Source of the DNA: DASWIP01 sp036397635 | GTDB taxonomy: Bacteria > Actinomycetota > AC-67 | Direction: 5' to 3' | DNA: 23,532 nucleotides | Assembly (NCBI GenBank): GCA_036397635.1 | Contig: DASWIP010000075.1 | Location: 1 to 23,532, forward strand | Shown: piece by piece, positions 1 through 6,654 of the stretch | How positions within the stretch are numbered: position 1 is the first letter of the stretch | How the letters are laid out: each line of letters begins with the position of its first letter | Notes under the pieces: model-generated | Seen by the model: the letters and a program-made list of their open reading frames with translations, nothing else | Told to the model about the DNA's origin: nothing | Databases searched by the model: none | Translations under genes and position numbers: made by a program

Positions 1-417
1 CGGTACGACCTGATCCCGAACCTCGTCGAGACCGTCCAGGGGTACGCGACCCACGAGCGCGAGCTCTTCCAAGCGGTGACCGAGGCCCGCGCCCGCGCGA
101 TCGACGCCACGGCGATGCCCGACCAGGCGAGCGCCGAGAACCAGATCACCGCGGGGTTGCGGCAGCTGCTCGCCGTCGCCGAGGCCTATCCAGACCTGAA
201 GGCGAACCAGAACTTCCTGGCGCTGCAGGAGGAGCTGACTGCGACGGAAGGCAGGATCGCGTTCGCGCGACAGTTCTACAACGACCTGGTGCTGACCTAC
301 AACAACTCGGTTCAGCAGTTCCCATCCAACGTCGTCGCCGGGATGTTCAGCTTCTCGACGCGCGAGTACTTCGAGATCGAAGAGGGCGCGACGGGCCCCG
401 TCAGCGTCCAGTTCTAG
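1..417 (+). CDS. lemA: LemA family protein (5' truncated by window edge)
   Basis: The reading frame is open from base 1 and ends in TAG at 415-417, giving 138 residues. It opens in the conserved LemA core (RYDLIPNLVETVQGYATHER) and continues with EARARA, NQNFLALQEELTATEGRIAFAR, YNDLVLTYNN and a late FPSNVVAGMF segment, all family hallmarks. LemA proteins are usually about 185-200 residues with an N-terminal membrane anchor, so roughly the first 50 residues and the anchor lie outside the window. The rest is helical and is expected to face outward from the membrane. The biochemical role of the family is poorly defined. An htpX gene follows 88 bp downstream, a pairing common in bacteria and consistent with a membrane stress or quality-control unit. 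Identification is firm; function is not. Confidence 0.95.
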   Translation, partial: RYDLIPNLVETVQGYATHERELFQAVTEARARAIDATAMPDQASAENQITAGLRQLLAVAEAYPDLKANQNFLALQEELTATEGRIAFARQFYNDLVLTYNNSVQQFPSNVVAGMFSFSTREYFEIEEGATGPVSVQF

Positions 418-505
418 ATACGACCCACACGCGCGCGCCGCGGCATGTGCCGCCGCCGGCAGCCGGCCATCGCTGTGGTTGATGCTGCACGCGTGGAGGG
501 ATCGG

Positions 506-1423
506 ATGTACGAGGAGCTCACCAAGAACGTTCGACGATCGGCGTTCCTTGTCACCGGCGTGATCCTGGTCACCCTCGGCGCCGGCTACTTCCTGGGATG
601 GGCGATCGGCGGCGCTGCCGGGGGCATCGGCGGCCTGCTGGTCGCCGGGATCATCGCCACGATCATGTCGCTGTCGTCGTGGTACGCAGGCGATAGGATG
701 GTGCTCCGCCTGCATCGCGCGCGCGAAGTCTCGCCGCAAGAGGAGGCGCGCCTGCACAACCTGGTCGAGGGGTTGTGCATCGCAGCCGGCATCCCCAAGC
801 CCAAGATCTATGTGGTCGAGGACCCGTCACCAAACGCCTTCGCCACCGGCCGCGATCCCAAGCACGCGAGCATCGCGGTGACGCGTGGCCTGCTCGACAA
901 GATGAACCGGATCGAGCTCGAAGGGGTCGTCGCGCACGAGCTGGCCCACGTCAAGAACCGCGACACCCTGGTGATGGTGATCGTAGCCACGCTGGTCGGC
1001 GTGCTGGTGCTGCTTGCGGACTGGACCTTCCGCTCGATGTTCTGGGGTGTGGGCGGTCGGCGCGGACGCGGTGGCGATGGCGGGGGGCCCGCGGCGGCGG
1101 CGTTCCTGGTTCTCGGACTCGTCGCCGCGATCCTCATGCCGCTGCTCGCCAAGATCATGCAGATGGCGGTCAGCCGGCGGCGCGAGTTCTACGCCGACGT
1201 GACCGGGGTGCAGTTCACGCGTTACCCGCCGGGGCTCATCAACGCGCTCGAGAAGCTGAAGGCCGACACCACGGTCGTGCGCACGGCCGAGCACGCGACC
1301 GGTCACCTGTGGATCGAGCAGCCCCTCAACGTGAAGGACTCGGGGTTCGGCGGCAAGATGAACCGGCTGTTCGCGACCCACCCACCTCTGGACGAGCGCA
1401 TCCGGATCCTTCGGGAGCTTTAG
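506..1423 (+). CDS. htpX: Zinc metalloprotease HtpX (M48 family)
   Basis: A 305-residue integral-membrane M48 protease that degrades misfolded or damaged membrane proteins. Two hydrophobic segments lie at about residues 12-55. The zinc site HELAH is at residues 144-148, and the third ligand is Glu227 in RRREFYAD. Two more membrane segments (about 154-173 and 196-218) flank a Gly/Arg-rich loop. The C-terminus has the usual ATHPPLDERIRIL ending. I place the start at ATG 506 because the protein then begins MYEELTKNVRR, as typical HtpX does, and a GGAGGG ribosome-binding site at 495-500 is 5 nt upstream. In-frame TTG 479 and ATG 482 would add an atypical N-terminus. Its neighbour is lemA. All catalytic residues are present and the length is normal. 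Confidence 0.95.
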   Translation: MYEELTKNVRRSAFLVTGVILVTLGAGYFLGWAIGGAAGGIGGLLVAGIIATIMSLSSWYAGDRMVLRLHRAREVSPQEEARLHNLVEGLCIAAGIPKPKIYVVEDPSPNAFATGRDPKHASIAVTRGLLDKMNRIELEGVVAHELAHVKNRDTLVMVIVATLVGVLVLLADWTFRSMFWGVGGRRGRGGDGGGPAAAAFLVLGLVAAILMPLLAKIMQMAVSRRREFYADVTGVQFTRYPPGLINALEKLKADTTVVRTAEHATGHLWIEQPLNVKDSGFGGKMNRLFATHPPLDERIRILREL

Positions 1424-1437
1424 CCCTTTTCGTCCGC

Positions 1438-1471
1438 TAGGGTGGGAAGGGCCTCGCCCGGTGAAGGGCGA
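1438..1471 (+). promoter_or_regulatory. Putative promoter -10 box and leader hairpin before the secreted hydrolase
   Basis: TAGGGT at 1438-1443 fits the actinobacterial TAnnnT -10 pattern, but no convincing -35 is visible. Just downstream, TCGCCC (1454-1459) and GGGCGA (1466-1471) can form a 6-bp hairpin with a 6-nt loop. There is no T-run, so it does not look like an intrinsic terminator. Confidence 0.35.
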
Positions 1472-1506
1472 ATCTGACCGCAGGCCATTATCGGAAGGAG
1501 ACACCG

Positions 1507-2571
1507 TTGCTTCGACGTTCCCTGATCGCTGCGACCGCTCTAGTCGCACTGCTCGCGCCGGTAGCTGTGCGCGCCGATCACCTCGGCTTCGAGTGTTACG
1601 ACGACGGGGATGCCGTCTACGAGATCCCCGAGAACCCCTGGGGCATCACCGGCAAGTACGCGCTGCCGGCGTCGGAGCCCGGCGCGATCGCCACCTTCGC
1701 CCACGGCTACGGGCACACGACGGACTCTTGGGTCGAGCATCTGCGCGCGGCCGCCGCCGAAGGCGCGCTCGCGTTCGCGACCGACTACCGCGGCACCTGG
1801 ATCGACGAGGACGAGGATGTCCGCGGCTGGTTCGTGCGAGAGGGCGCCGATGACTCGATCGTGATCGCCCAAGCATTCATGATGCTGTGCCACGATCTGC
1901 AGACCTCGATCATCCTGGGCGTGAGCATGGGCGGGAACGCGTCGGGGCTCGCGGTGGCGGCCGGTCAAACCAAGCCCGACGGCTCGCCCCTGTTCGATTA
2001 CTGGATCGCCGCCGAGCCGGCGGCGAACGTGATCGAGACGTACCTGGAGGCCGCGGTGGTGGAACCGGCCGTTCCCTTCGCCGCGAAGGCGAAGGCGGAT
2101 ATCGAGGCGCAGCACGGCGGGACGTTGTGGGAGCAGCCGGCCTCGTACGCCGAGGGCACGATCGTGCTGCGGAGCGATGACATCGTCGCGTCGGGTGTTC
2201 AGGGGGTCGCGGTGATCCACGGCTTCGACGACGGGCTGGTCCCGTACAACCAGGGCCGCGAGCTCGCGACGGTGCTGCGCGCCAACGGATTGCCGACCGA
2301 CTTCTATAACGCGGCGCGCCGGGAGACCGATGGGACGCCGGAGGGCTCGGACAACACCACCCTCACGGAGAACGCGGCGCGACCGCTGCTCGAGGCGGCC
2401 GGTCAGGCTTATACCGAGCCGCTGGCAGGGCACGGGACGGAGTCCAGCCAGACCCACATCGTGATCCGGACCGCGTTCGAGATCCTGTTCGACCTGCTGC
2501 GTGGTGAGGCCGTACCGGCGAACCGCGAGTTCGTGGTCGACGGCGAGGCCGGGACCATCCCGATCCCCTAG
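1507..2571 (+). CDS. Secreted alpha/beta-hydrolase-fold protein
   Basis: A 354-residue protein with an export signal: MLRRS, a hydrophobic stretch, then VRA|DH, with predicted cleavage after about residue 23. The start is TTG 1507, supported by GGAAGGAG at 1493-1500, 6 nt upstream. The mature part looks like an alpha/beta-hydrolase. It has an HGYGH oxyanion-type motif after the first strand, a nucleophile elbow GVSMGG with Ser140, HGFDDGLVP with Asp242 (or Asp241) as likely catalytic acid, and His309 (GHGTE) or His317 (THIV) as candidate catalytic histidine. The mature protein has two cysteines. Substrate is unknown; peptidase, esterase or polyester depolymerase are all possible. It appears monocistronic, with its own -10-like box upstream and an inverted repeat over its stop codon. 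Fold and export are fairly secure; specificity is not. Confidence 0.8.
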   Translation: MLRRSLIAATALVALLAPVAVRADHLGFECYDDGDAVYEIPENPWGITGKYALPASEPGAIATFAHGYGHTTDSWVEHLRAAAAEGALAFATDYRGTWIDEDEDVRGWFVREGADDSIVIAQAFMMLCHDLQTSIILGVSMGGNASGLAVAAGQTKPDGSPLFDYWIAAEPAANVIETYLEAAVVEPAVPFAAKAKADIEAQHGGTLWEQPASYAEGTIVLRSDDIVASGVQGVAVIHGFDDGLVPYNQGRELATVLRANGLPTDFYNAARRETDGTPEGSDNTTLTENAARPLLEAAGQAYTEPLAGHGTESSQTHIVIRTAFEILFDLLRGEAVPANREFVVDGEAGTIPIP

Positions 2572-2605
2572 GGACGCCCTCTGAACGCTGGGTTCGCGCG
2601 TCCCT
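2570..2605 (+). terminator. Inverted repeat over the hydrolase stop codon (terminator-like, no T-tract)
   Basis: AGGGACGC (2570-2577) is perfectly complementary to GCGTCCCT (2598-2605), with a 20-nt loop. The left arm includes the last two bases of the TAG stop codon. No T-run follows, so this would be a non-canonical terminator or a 3'-end stabilising structure. Confidence 0.35.
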
Positions 2606-2613
2606 CCGCGTGC

Positions 2614-2653
2614 TAGTCTCGGGTGCGTACCGGCTGCTCGAGCCCCGGGAGGA
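2614..2653 (+). promoter_or_regulatory. Putative -10 box and ribosome-binding site of pdxST
   Basis: TAGTCT (2614-2619) matches TAnnnT and lies 37 nt before the GTG start of pdxS. No clear -35 is seen. GGGAGGA (2647-2653) is the ribosome-binding site and supports GTG 2657 as the start. Confidence 0.4.
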
Positions 2654-2656
2654 ACG

Positions 2657-3544
2657 GTGACCGAGGAACGCGGAACCGCGCGCGTGAAGCGCGGCTTGGC
2701 GGAGATGCTCAAGGGCGGCGTCATCATGGACGTGACCACGGCCGAGCAGGCGAAGATCGCCGAGGATGCGGGCGCGTGCGCCGTGATGGCGCTCGAGCGC
2801 GTCCCCGCCGACATCCGCCGCGAAGGCGGCGTGGCGCGCATGGCCGACCTGACCAAGGTCGAGGAGATCATGCAGACCGTCTCGGTCCCGGTCATGGCGA
2901 AGGCCCGCATCGGCCACTTCGTCGAGGCGCAGATCCTGCAGGCCCTCGGTGTCGATTACGTCGACGAGAGCGAGGTCCTCACGCCCGCGGATGAAGCGTT
3001 CCACATCAACAAGTGGGAGTTCACCGTGCCGTTCGTGTGCGGCGCCACCAACCTCGGCGAGGCGTTGCGACGTATCGGCGAGGGCGCGGCGATGATCCGG
3101 TCGAAGGGCGAGGCAGGCACCGGCAACATCGTCGAGGCGGTGCGCCACCTTCGCAGCATCACCGGCACCATCAAAAGGATCCACTCGTCGCCGGCCGAAG
3201 AGCTGATGACCATCGCCAAGGAACTGCAGTCACCTTACGACCTGGTGCGTGAGATCCACGACGCCGGGCGTTTGCCGGTCGTGCTGTTCTGCGCCGGCGG
3301 TGTGGCGACACCGGCCGATGCCGCGCTGGTGATGCAGCTGGGTGCCGAAGGTGTGTTCGTCGGCTCGGGCATCTTCAAAAGCGACGATCCGGCCGCGCGC
3401 GCGAAGGCGATCGTCGAGGCAACGACCTACTTCAACGACCCTGATGTCCTGGCGAAGGTGACCCGCGGGCTCGGCGAGCCCATGCGCGGCATGGATGTCC
3501 GCTCGATGCCGGAGAGCGAGCGGCTGGCCGACCGAGGCTGGTAG
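2657..3544 (+). CDS. pdxS: Pyridoxal 5'-phosphate synthase, lyase subunit PdxS
   Basis: The 295-residue (beta/alpha)8-barrel subunit of the DXP-independent vitamin B6 pathway. It builds PLP from ribose 5-phosphate, glyceraldehyde 3-phosphate and ammonia supplied by PdxT. The catalytic features are all visible: Asp25 in GGVIMDVTT, Lys82 in VMAKARIGH (first Schiff-base lysine) and Lys150 in MIRSKGEAGTGN (second, swinging lysine). GVDYVDESEVLTPAD and LPVVLFCAGGVATPADAA are also diagnostic. GTG 2657 is preceded by a good ribosome-binding site, and the length matches the family. pdxT starts 7 nt after its stop, as expected for two subunits of one complex. Nothing is missing. Confidence 0.98.
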   Translation: MTEERGTARVKRGLAEMLKGGVIMDVTTAEQAKIAEDAGACAVMALERVPADIRREGGVARMADLTKVEEIMQTVSVPVMAKARIGHFVEAQILQALGVDYVDESEVLTPADEAFHINKWEFTVPFVCGATNLGEALRRIGEGAAMIRSKGEAGTGNIVEAVRHLRSITGTIKRIHSSPAEELMTIAKELQSPYDLVREIHDAGRLPVVLFCAGGVATPADAALVMQLGAEGVFVGSGIFKSDDPAARAKAIVEATTYFNDPDVLAKVTRGLGEPMRGMDVRSMPESERLADRGW

Positions 3545-3551
3545 CACCGCG

Positions 3552-4112
3552 ATGAAGGTGGGTGTGCTGGCGCTGCAAGGCGACTTCGAAGCGCACGCCG
3601 GCATCCTGTCACGCATCGGCGCCCAGCCGGTCGAGGTGCGCACGACCGAGGAGCTCGAATCCGCGGACGCGCTGGTGATCCCCGGAGGCGAATCGACCAC
3701 CATCCGCAAGCTCGCGACGGCGTTCGAGCTGCTCGAGCCGGTCGCGGCTCGTATCAGCGGCGGGATGCCGGTCCTCGGCACCTGTGCCGGGCTTATCGCG
3801 TGCGCGCGCGAGATCGCCGACGGCGACCCTGCGATCTGGCCCGTCGCCGACGTCACCGTGCGGCGCAACGCGTACGGGCGTCAGGTCCAGTCCTTCGAGG
3901 CAGACGTCGATGTAGCCGGCGTGGGCGTGATGCGCGCCGTGTTCATCCGCGCGCCACGCATCGAGCGCGTCGGCGCCGGCGTCGAGGTCCTGGCCCAGCA
4001 CCGCGGCGAGCCTGTCGTCGTGCGGCAGGGGCCGGTCCTGCTCGCGGCCTTCCATCCCGAGCTCACAGGCGATGCCCGGCTCCACGACCTCTTCCTGCGC
4101 TCGGCGTCATGA
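3552..4112 (+). CDS. pdxT: Pyridoxal 5'-phosphate synthase, glutaminase subunit PdxT
   Basis: A 186-residue class I glutamine amidotransferase that hydrolyses glutamine and channels ammonia to PdxS. The start is ATG 3552 because the protein then begins MKVGVLALQGDFEAH, the classical PdxT N-terminus; the open frame runs further upstream into the end of pdxS. Key motifs are PGGESTTI, the nucleophile Cys78 in LGTCAGLI, and His168/Glu170 in AFHPELTGD, so the Cys-His-Glu triad is complete. No strong ribosome-binding site is seen, so translation is probably coupled to pdxS 7 nt upstream. The stop overlaps the ATG of a possible small ORF (ATGA at 4109-4112). Confidence 0.97.
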   Translation: MKVGVLALQGDFEAHAGILSRIGAQPVEVRTTEELESADALVIPGGESTTIRKLATAFELLEPVAARISGGMPVLGTCAGLIACAREIADGDPAIWPVADVTVRRNAYGRQVQSFEADVDVAGVGVMRAVFIRAPRIERVGAGVEVLAQHRGEPVVVRQGPVLLAAFHPELTGDARLHDLFLRSAS

Positions 4113-4210
4113 GCGGGCACACGCCGCGGGTACTCGACCGGAGTGAGTTGGGTACGGTGTCGGATGCGATCGAACGCTGGACCGAGCAAGCCATGGGGGA
4201 GGCCGAGTGA
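4109..4210 (+). CDS. Possible 33-residue protein overlapping pdxT and the next gene
   Basis: An ATG overlapping the pdxT stop (ATGA, 4109-4112) opens a 34-codon frame that ends in TGA at 4208-4210. The last base of that stop is the A of the next gene's ATG. The peptide starts MSGHTPRVLDRSELGTVSDA and ends acidic (WTEQAMGEAE). It has no membrane segment or recognisable domain. The exact head-to-tail overlaps suggest translational coupling, but the frame also stays open far upstream inside pdxT, so it could be chance in GC-rich DNA. It may simply be spacer carrying the GGGGGAGG ribosome-binding site (4195-4202) of the following gene. I do not recognise it. Confidence 0.35.
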   Translation: MSGHTPRVLDRSELGTVSDAIERWTEQAMGEAE

Positions 4211-4764
4211 TGGATGCGGCGAGGCCGAGGATCGTGGAGGGCCGGCTCTGGCGGCAGGAGTGGGTCCGCAAACCCGCCGAGCAGCGAGCGCGCGTCGAGA
4301 CCGCCGTGCGCGCCGGCGACGCGCTCACCGATGCGAGCGACGCCGCCCTGGCGGTCGGACTGGCGATCCAGCGCCGCAATGTGGCCACCGGCGTGCTGCT
4401 CGGCGCCGCGGTGCTCGCGGTCGTCTTCGTGGGCTTCGCAACGCGAGAGGGGTCCGGCGGCTTGCTGGCAGGGCTCGCGCTGCTCCCACTGATCGGCGCT
4501 GCGTTCGCTCATAAGCGCCGGGGTGTTGCCTTGCGCGCAGAGCTCAACAACCGCGAAGTCGTCTACGAGGCGATGTCAAAGGCGAAGCCGCCGCCTCCGC
4601 CGGAGCCGGTCGGGGATCCGTGGGCGGATCTGCCCCCACCGCCGCCGCTCGATCCCGATCCCTTCGCGCAACCCACGCCTGCCGCGCAACCCACGCCGGC
4701 CGAGAAGCCCGATCCTCCCGCGGTGCCCGAGCAACCCGAGCCTCCCTCGCCTCCCGGATCCTGA
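4210..4764 (+). CDS. Two-pass membrane protein with proline-rich C-terminal tail, function unknown
   Basis: 184 residues from ATG 4210, which has GGGGGAGG at 4195-4202 with 7-nt spacing; the in-frame GTG at 4207 is the alternative start. Residues 1-55 form a charged, Arg-rich soluble segment. Two hydrophobic helices follow at about 58-77 and 82-100. A short basic and helical stretch (HKRRGVALRAELNNREVVYEA) leads into a tail from about residue 127 rich in Pro, Asp and Glu (PPPPPEPVGDPWADLPPPPP). The tail includes an 18-bp direct duplication at 4666-4701 encoding AQPTPA twice. The gene is coupled to the pdxST group. I cannot assign a family. Proline-rich tails often bind partners or span cell-wall space, but that is inference. 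Confidence 0.75.
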   Translation: MDAARPRIVEGRLWRQEWVRKPAEQRARVETAVRAGDALTDASDAALAVGLAIQRRNVATGVLLGAAVLAVVFVGFATREGSGGLLAGLALLPLIGAAFAHKRRGVALRAELNNREVVYEAMSKAKPPPPPEPVGDPWADLPPPPPLDPDPFAQPTPAAQPTPAEKPDPPAVPEQPEPPSPPGS

Positions 4765-4780
4765 GGTCCCGGCCGGTTGC

Positions 4781-4797
4781 TAGGCTGTCGCGGGAGG
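4781..4797 (+). promoter_or_regulatory. Putative -10 box and RBS immediately before yebC
   Basis: TAGGCT (4781-4786) fits TAnnnT and predicts a transcription start near 4793. GGGAGG (4792-4797) lies 4 nt before ATG 4802. If both are real, the mRNA leader is only about 9 nt and begins with the ribosome-binding site. No clear -35 is seen. Confidence 0.35.
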
Positions 4798-4801
4798 ATG
4801 C

Positions 4802-5551
4802 ATGGGCGGCCACTCGCACTGGAAGGGCATCAAGGAGAAGAAGGGCGCGCTCGACAAGAAGCGCGGCAAGCTCTTCGCCAAGCTGCTGCGGGCGATCGAG
4901 ATCGCAGCTCGCCAGGGTGACGCCAACCCCGACAACAACCCCACACTCGCCGACGCCATCCAGCGTGCCAAGGACGCCAGCGTCCCGAAGGACAACATCG
5001 AGCGCGCGGTCGCGCGCGCGAGCGGCGAGGCCGGTGGCGGCGACCGGTACGAGAACGTCATGTACGAGGGCTACGCGCCCGGCGGCGTCGCGATGCTCGT
5101 GGATGCGCTGACCGACAACCGCAACCGGACCTCGCAGGACCTCAGGGCGATCTTCCGCAAGTACGGCGGCAGCCTCGCCGAGCCCGGCGCCGTCCAATGG
5201 CAGTTCGAGCGCAAGGGCGTCATCCTGATCGACCGAGGCGCCGCCGGCGAGGACGAGGTCATGACCGCCGCGCTCGACGGCGGCGCCGAGGACGTGCGTG
5301 AGTCCGGCGCCGAATGGGAGATCGTCAGCGCCCCCGACGCGTACGAGGCCGTCAAGGTCGCCCTCGCCGCCGCCGGCTTCCTCGTCGCGTCCAGCGAGAT
5401 CACCCAGTTGCCCCAGTCCAGCGTCCCGGTGGACGGGGCGGACGCCCGGCAGGTGCTGAAGATGATGGAGGCGCTCGAGGACCACGACGACGTGCAGAGC
5501 GTCTACGCGAACTTCGACATCCCCGACGAGGTCTTCGCCGAAGTCGGATAG
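4802..5551 (+). CDS. yebC: YebC/PmpR family DNA-binding or translation-associated regulator
   Basis: 249 residues, the normal length for the family. The N-terminus GGHSHWKGIKEKKGALDKKR, then FAKLLRAIEIAARQGDANPD and the central YEGYAPGGVAMLVDALTDNR, are textbook YebC signatures. The C-terminal region (EDHDDVQSVYANFDIPDEV) is also typical. Members were described first as transcriptional regulators; more recent work links some YebC proteins to relief of ribosome stalling at proline-rich sequences. Proline-rich tails are encoded just upstream and in secF in this window, but any link is only a suggestion. ATG 4802 is supported by GGGAGG at 4792-4797. The place between pdxT and ruvC is the classic actinobacterial position. 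Confidence 0.96.
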   Translation: MGGHSHWKGIKEKKGALDKKRGKLFAKLLRAIEIAARQGDANPDNNPTLADAIQRAKDASVPKDNIERAVARASGEAGGGDRYENVMYEGYAPGGVAMLVDALTDNRNRTSQDLRAIFRKYGGSLAEPGAVQWQFERKGVILIDRGAAGEDEVMTAALDGGAEDVRESGAEWEIVSAPDAYEAVKVALAAAGFLVASSEITQLPQSSVPVDGADARQVLKMMEALEDHDDVQSVYANFDIPDEVFAEVG

Positions 5552-5585
5552 CGCGGAAATACTGGTCGAAGCAGCTCGGACGCGC

Positions 5586-5630
5586 TAATGTCGCCATGTG
5601 GTGAGCCGTCCGCCCGGACGGCCACATCGG
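5586..5630 (+). promoter_or_regulatory. Putative promoter and strong hairpin in the yebC-RIO kinase intergenic region
   Basis: TAATGT (5586-5591) fits a -10 box; CTGGTC (5562-5567) at 18 nt is a weak -35 candidate. The next bases form a marked hairpin: ATGTGG (5596-5601), a 4-nt bulge, CCGTCC (5606-5611), loop GCCC, GGACGG (5616-5621), CCACAT (5622-5627). That is 12 base pairs in two stacked helices. No T-run follows, so it is either a 5'-leader structure of the kinase mRNA or a non-canonical end structure for yebC. Confidence 0.45.
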
Positions 5631-5643
5631 AAGGGGTGATGAC

Positions 5644-5691
5644 GTGATGACAACCGCTGTCTTCGCGATCGCGCCCCGCCGCGCCGTCTGA
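5644..5691 (+). CDS. Possible 15-residue leader peptide upstream of the RIO kinase
   Basis: A short frame starts at GTG 5644 (next codon ATG 5647) and ends in TGA at 5689-5691. It encodes MMTTAVFAIAPRRAV. AAGGGG (5631-5636), 7 nt before the GTG, is a good ribosome-binding site. The frame sits directly after the hairpin at 5596-5627 and 86 nt before the kinase start. A small nested frame, ATG ACG TGA, lies at 5639-5647. There is no run of one amino acid as in a classical biosynthetic attenuator. It could be a regulatory upstream ORF or chance. The rest of the gap, 5692-5777, shows only the kinase ribosome-binding site. Confidence 0.3.
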   Translation: MMTTAVFAIAPRRAV

Positions 5692-5777
5692 TCCAGGCGC
5701 GCCGCACTCCGAACGATCCCGGCGTTCCGCGCCGCGGGGCCCTCGCGCAACCATCCGCGAACGAAGGGAGACCCGCG

Positions 5778-6584
5778 TTGACGCGCATCTACGAACATGC
5801 ACGTCCTGTGCCCGAGGGCATCATCATCGAGGACTACACCGAGGACGTCGAGATCGGCTTGTTGAAGACCGGCAAGGAGGCCGATGTTCTCCTGATCGAG
5901 CGCCTGGCGCCCGACCGATCGTGCCTGCTGGCTGAGAAGCGGTACCGTCCGCCCGAGCAGCGCGCGTTCCGCAACGATCTGGCATACCGCGCCCACCGCC
6001 GGATCGACGGCAAGAGGCGAGACGGCGATCGCTTGCGCAAGCCCACCCAGGGACGCGCGCTCCAGCTCGCGATGGACCGAAAGAGCCGTTTCGGCCGGAG
6101 CGCGCTGGCCGATCGGTGGATCGCCGCTGAGGAGACGACGCTCCGTCGTGCCTGGGAAGCCGGCGCAACGGTGCCGTTCGTGGTGTCTCGTGCTCCCGAT
6201 GGCATCCTGATGGAGTACGTGGGCGACCGCGACGCCGCGGCCCCGCGCCTCGCGCAGTACCGGGCCGAGCGCGGCGAGCTTCGGGACCTGTTCGAGCAGC
6301 TGCGCGCCAACCTGCTGGTCTTCGCGCGCATCGGTATCGTGCACGCCGACCTCTCCGCGTACAACCTGCTGGTGTGGGAGGGTCGGCTCTGGGTGATCGA
6401 CCTGCCGCAAGCGGTGCCGTACCTCGACAACGATGAGGCGACCGATTTCCTGCACCGCGACGTGTTCAACGTCTGCTCGTGGTTCCTGCGCAAGGGCCTC
6501 GAGATCGACCCCGAGGAACTCTTCGTCGAGGTCGTCAACGCCCTGTTCGACCACCAGATGCAGGACCTGTTCCGGGCACACTGA
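5778..6584 (+). CDS. RIO1-type atypical serine/threonine protein kinase
   Basis: 268 residues with the complete RIO kinase core. The ATP-binding segment LKTGKEADVLLIER contains Lys33. The catalytic loop IVHADLSAYNLLVW has Asp191 and Asn196 (RIO consensus HxDLSxYN). The metal-binding segment WVIDLPQAVPYLDNDEATDF has Asp208, followed by FLHRDVFNVCSWFLRKGLE, closely resembling eukaryotic and archaeal RIO1. The start is TTG 5778 with AAGGGAG (5764-5770) 7 nt upstream. RIO1 acts in small-subunit ribosome maturation in archaea and eukaryotes; the targets of bacterial homologues are largely unknown. It lies between yebC and ruvC, positions I recall as much closer together in other actinobacteria. 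Its own leader suggests separate expression. It appears catalytically intact. Confidence 0.9.
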   Translation: MTRIYEHARPVPEGIIIEDYTEDVEIGLLKTGKEADVLLIERLAPDRSCLLAEKRYRPPEQRAFRNDLAYRAHRRIDGKRRDGDRLRKPTQGRALQLAMDRKSRFGRSALADRWIAAEETTLRRAWEAGATVPFVVSRAPDGILMEYVGDRDAAAPRLAQYRAERGELRDLFEQLRANLLVFARIGIVHADLSAYNLLVWEGRLWVIDLPQAVPYLDNDEATDFLHRDVFNVCSWFLRKGLEIDPEELFVEVVNALFDHQMQDLFRAH

Positions 6585-6599
6585 GGCCTTCCGGGTTCC

Positions 6600-6647
6600 T
6601 TGTCCCGGTCGGGGGCCGGGGCTACACTCCCGTACATATGTTCGAGG
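6600..6647 (+). promoter_or_regulatory. ruvCAB promoter with LexA-type SOS box
   Basis: TTGTCC (6600-6605) and TACACT (6623-6628), with a 17-nt spacer, form one of the best promoters in the window, predicting a start near 6635. Over that start lies CGTACATATGTTCG (6631-6644), which matches the Gram-positive LexA box CGAACRNRYGTTCG at all but one position. A CCCGG/CCGGG inverted repeat (6604-6608, 6616-6620) sits in the spacer. GAGG (6644-6647) can serve as ribosome-binding site for ATG 6655. Binding here would block transcription, implying SOS induction. Confidence 0.7.
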
Positions 6648-6654
6648 CGCGCGC

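Noticed and set aside
440..453. GCGGCA/TGCCGC palindrome between lemA and htpX as a terminator
   Set aside because: The loop would be only 2 nt (5 bp with a 4-nt loop), no T-run follows, and such short palindromes are common in this GC-rich DNA.
479..505. Upstream starts for HtpX (TTG 479, ATG 482)
   Set aside because: They add residues not seen in HtpX, and the ribosome-binding site at 495-500 would then lie inside the gene; ATG 506 fits better.
3800..4108. Extension of the 33-codon frame back into pdxT
   Set aside because: It overlaps the PdxT glutaminase core in another frame, and the translation is Arg-rich low complexity; only the part after ATG 4109 is worth considering.
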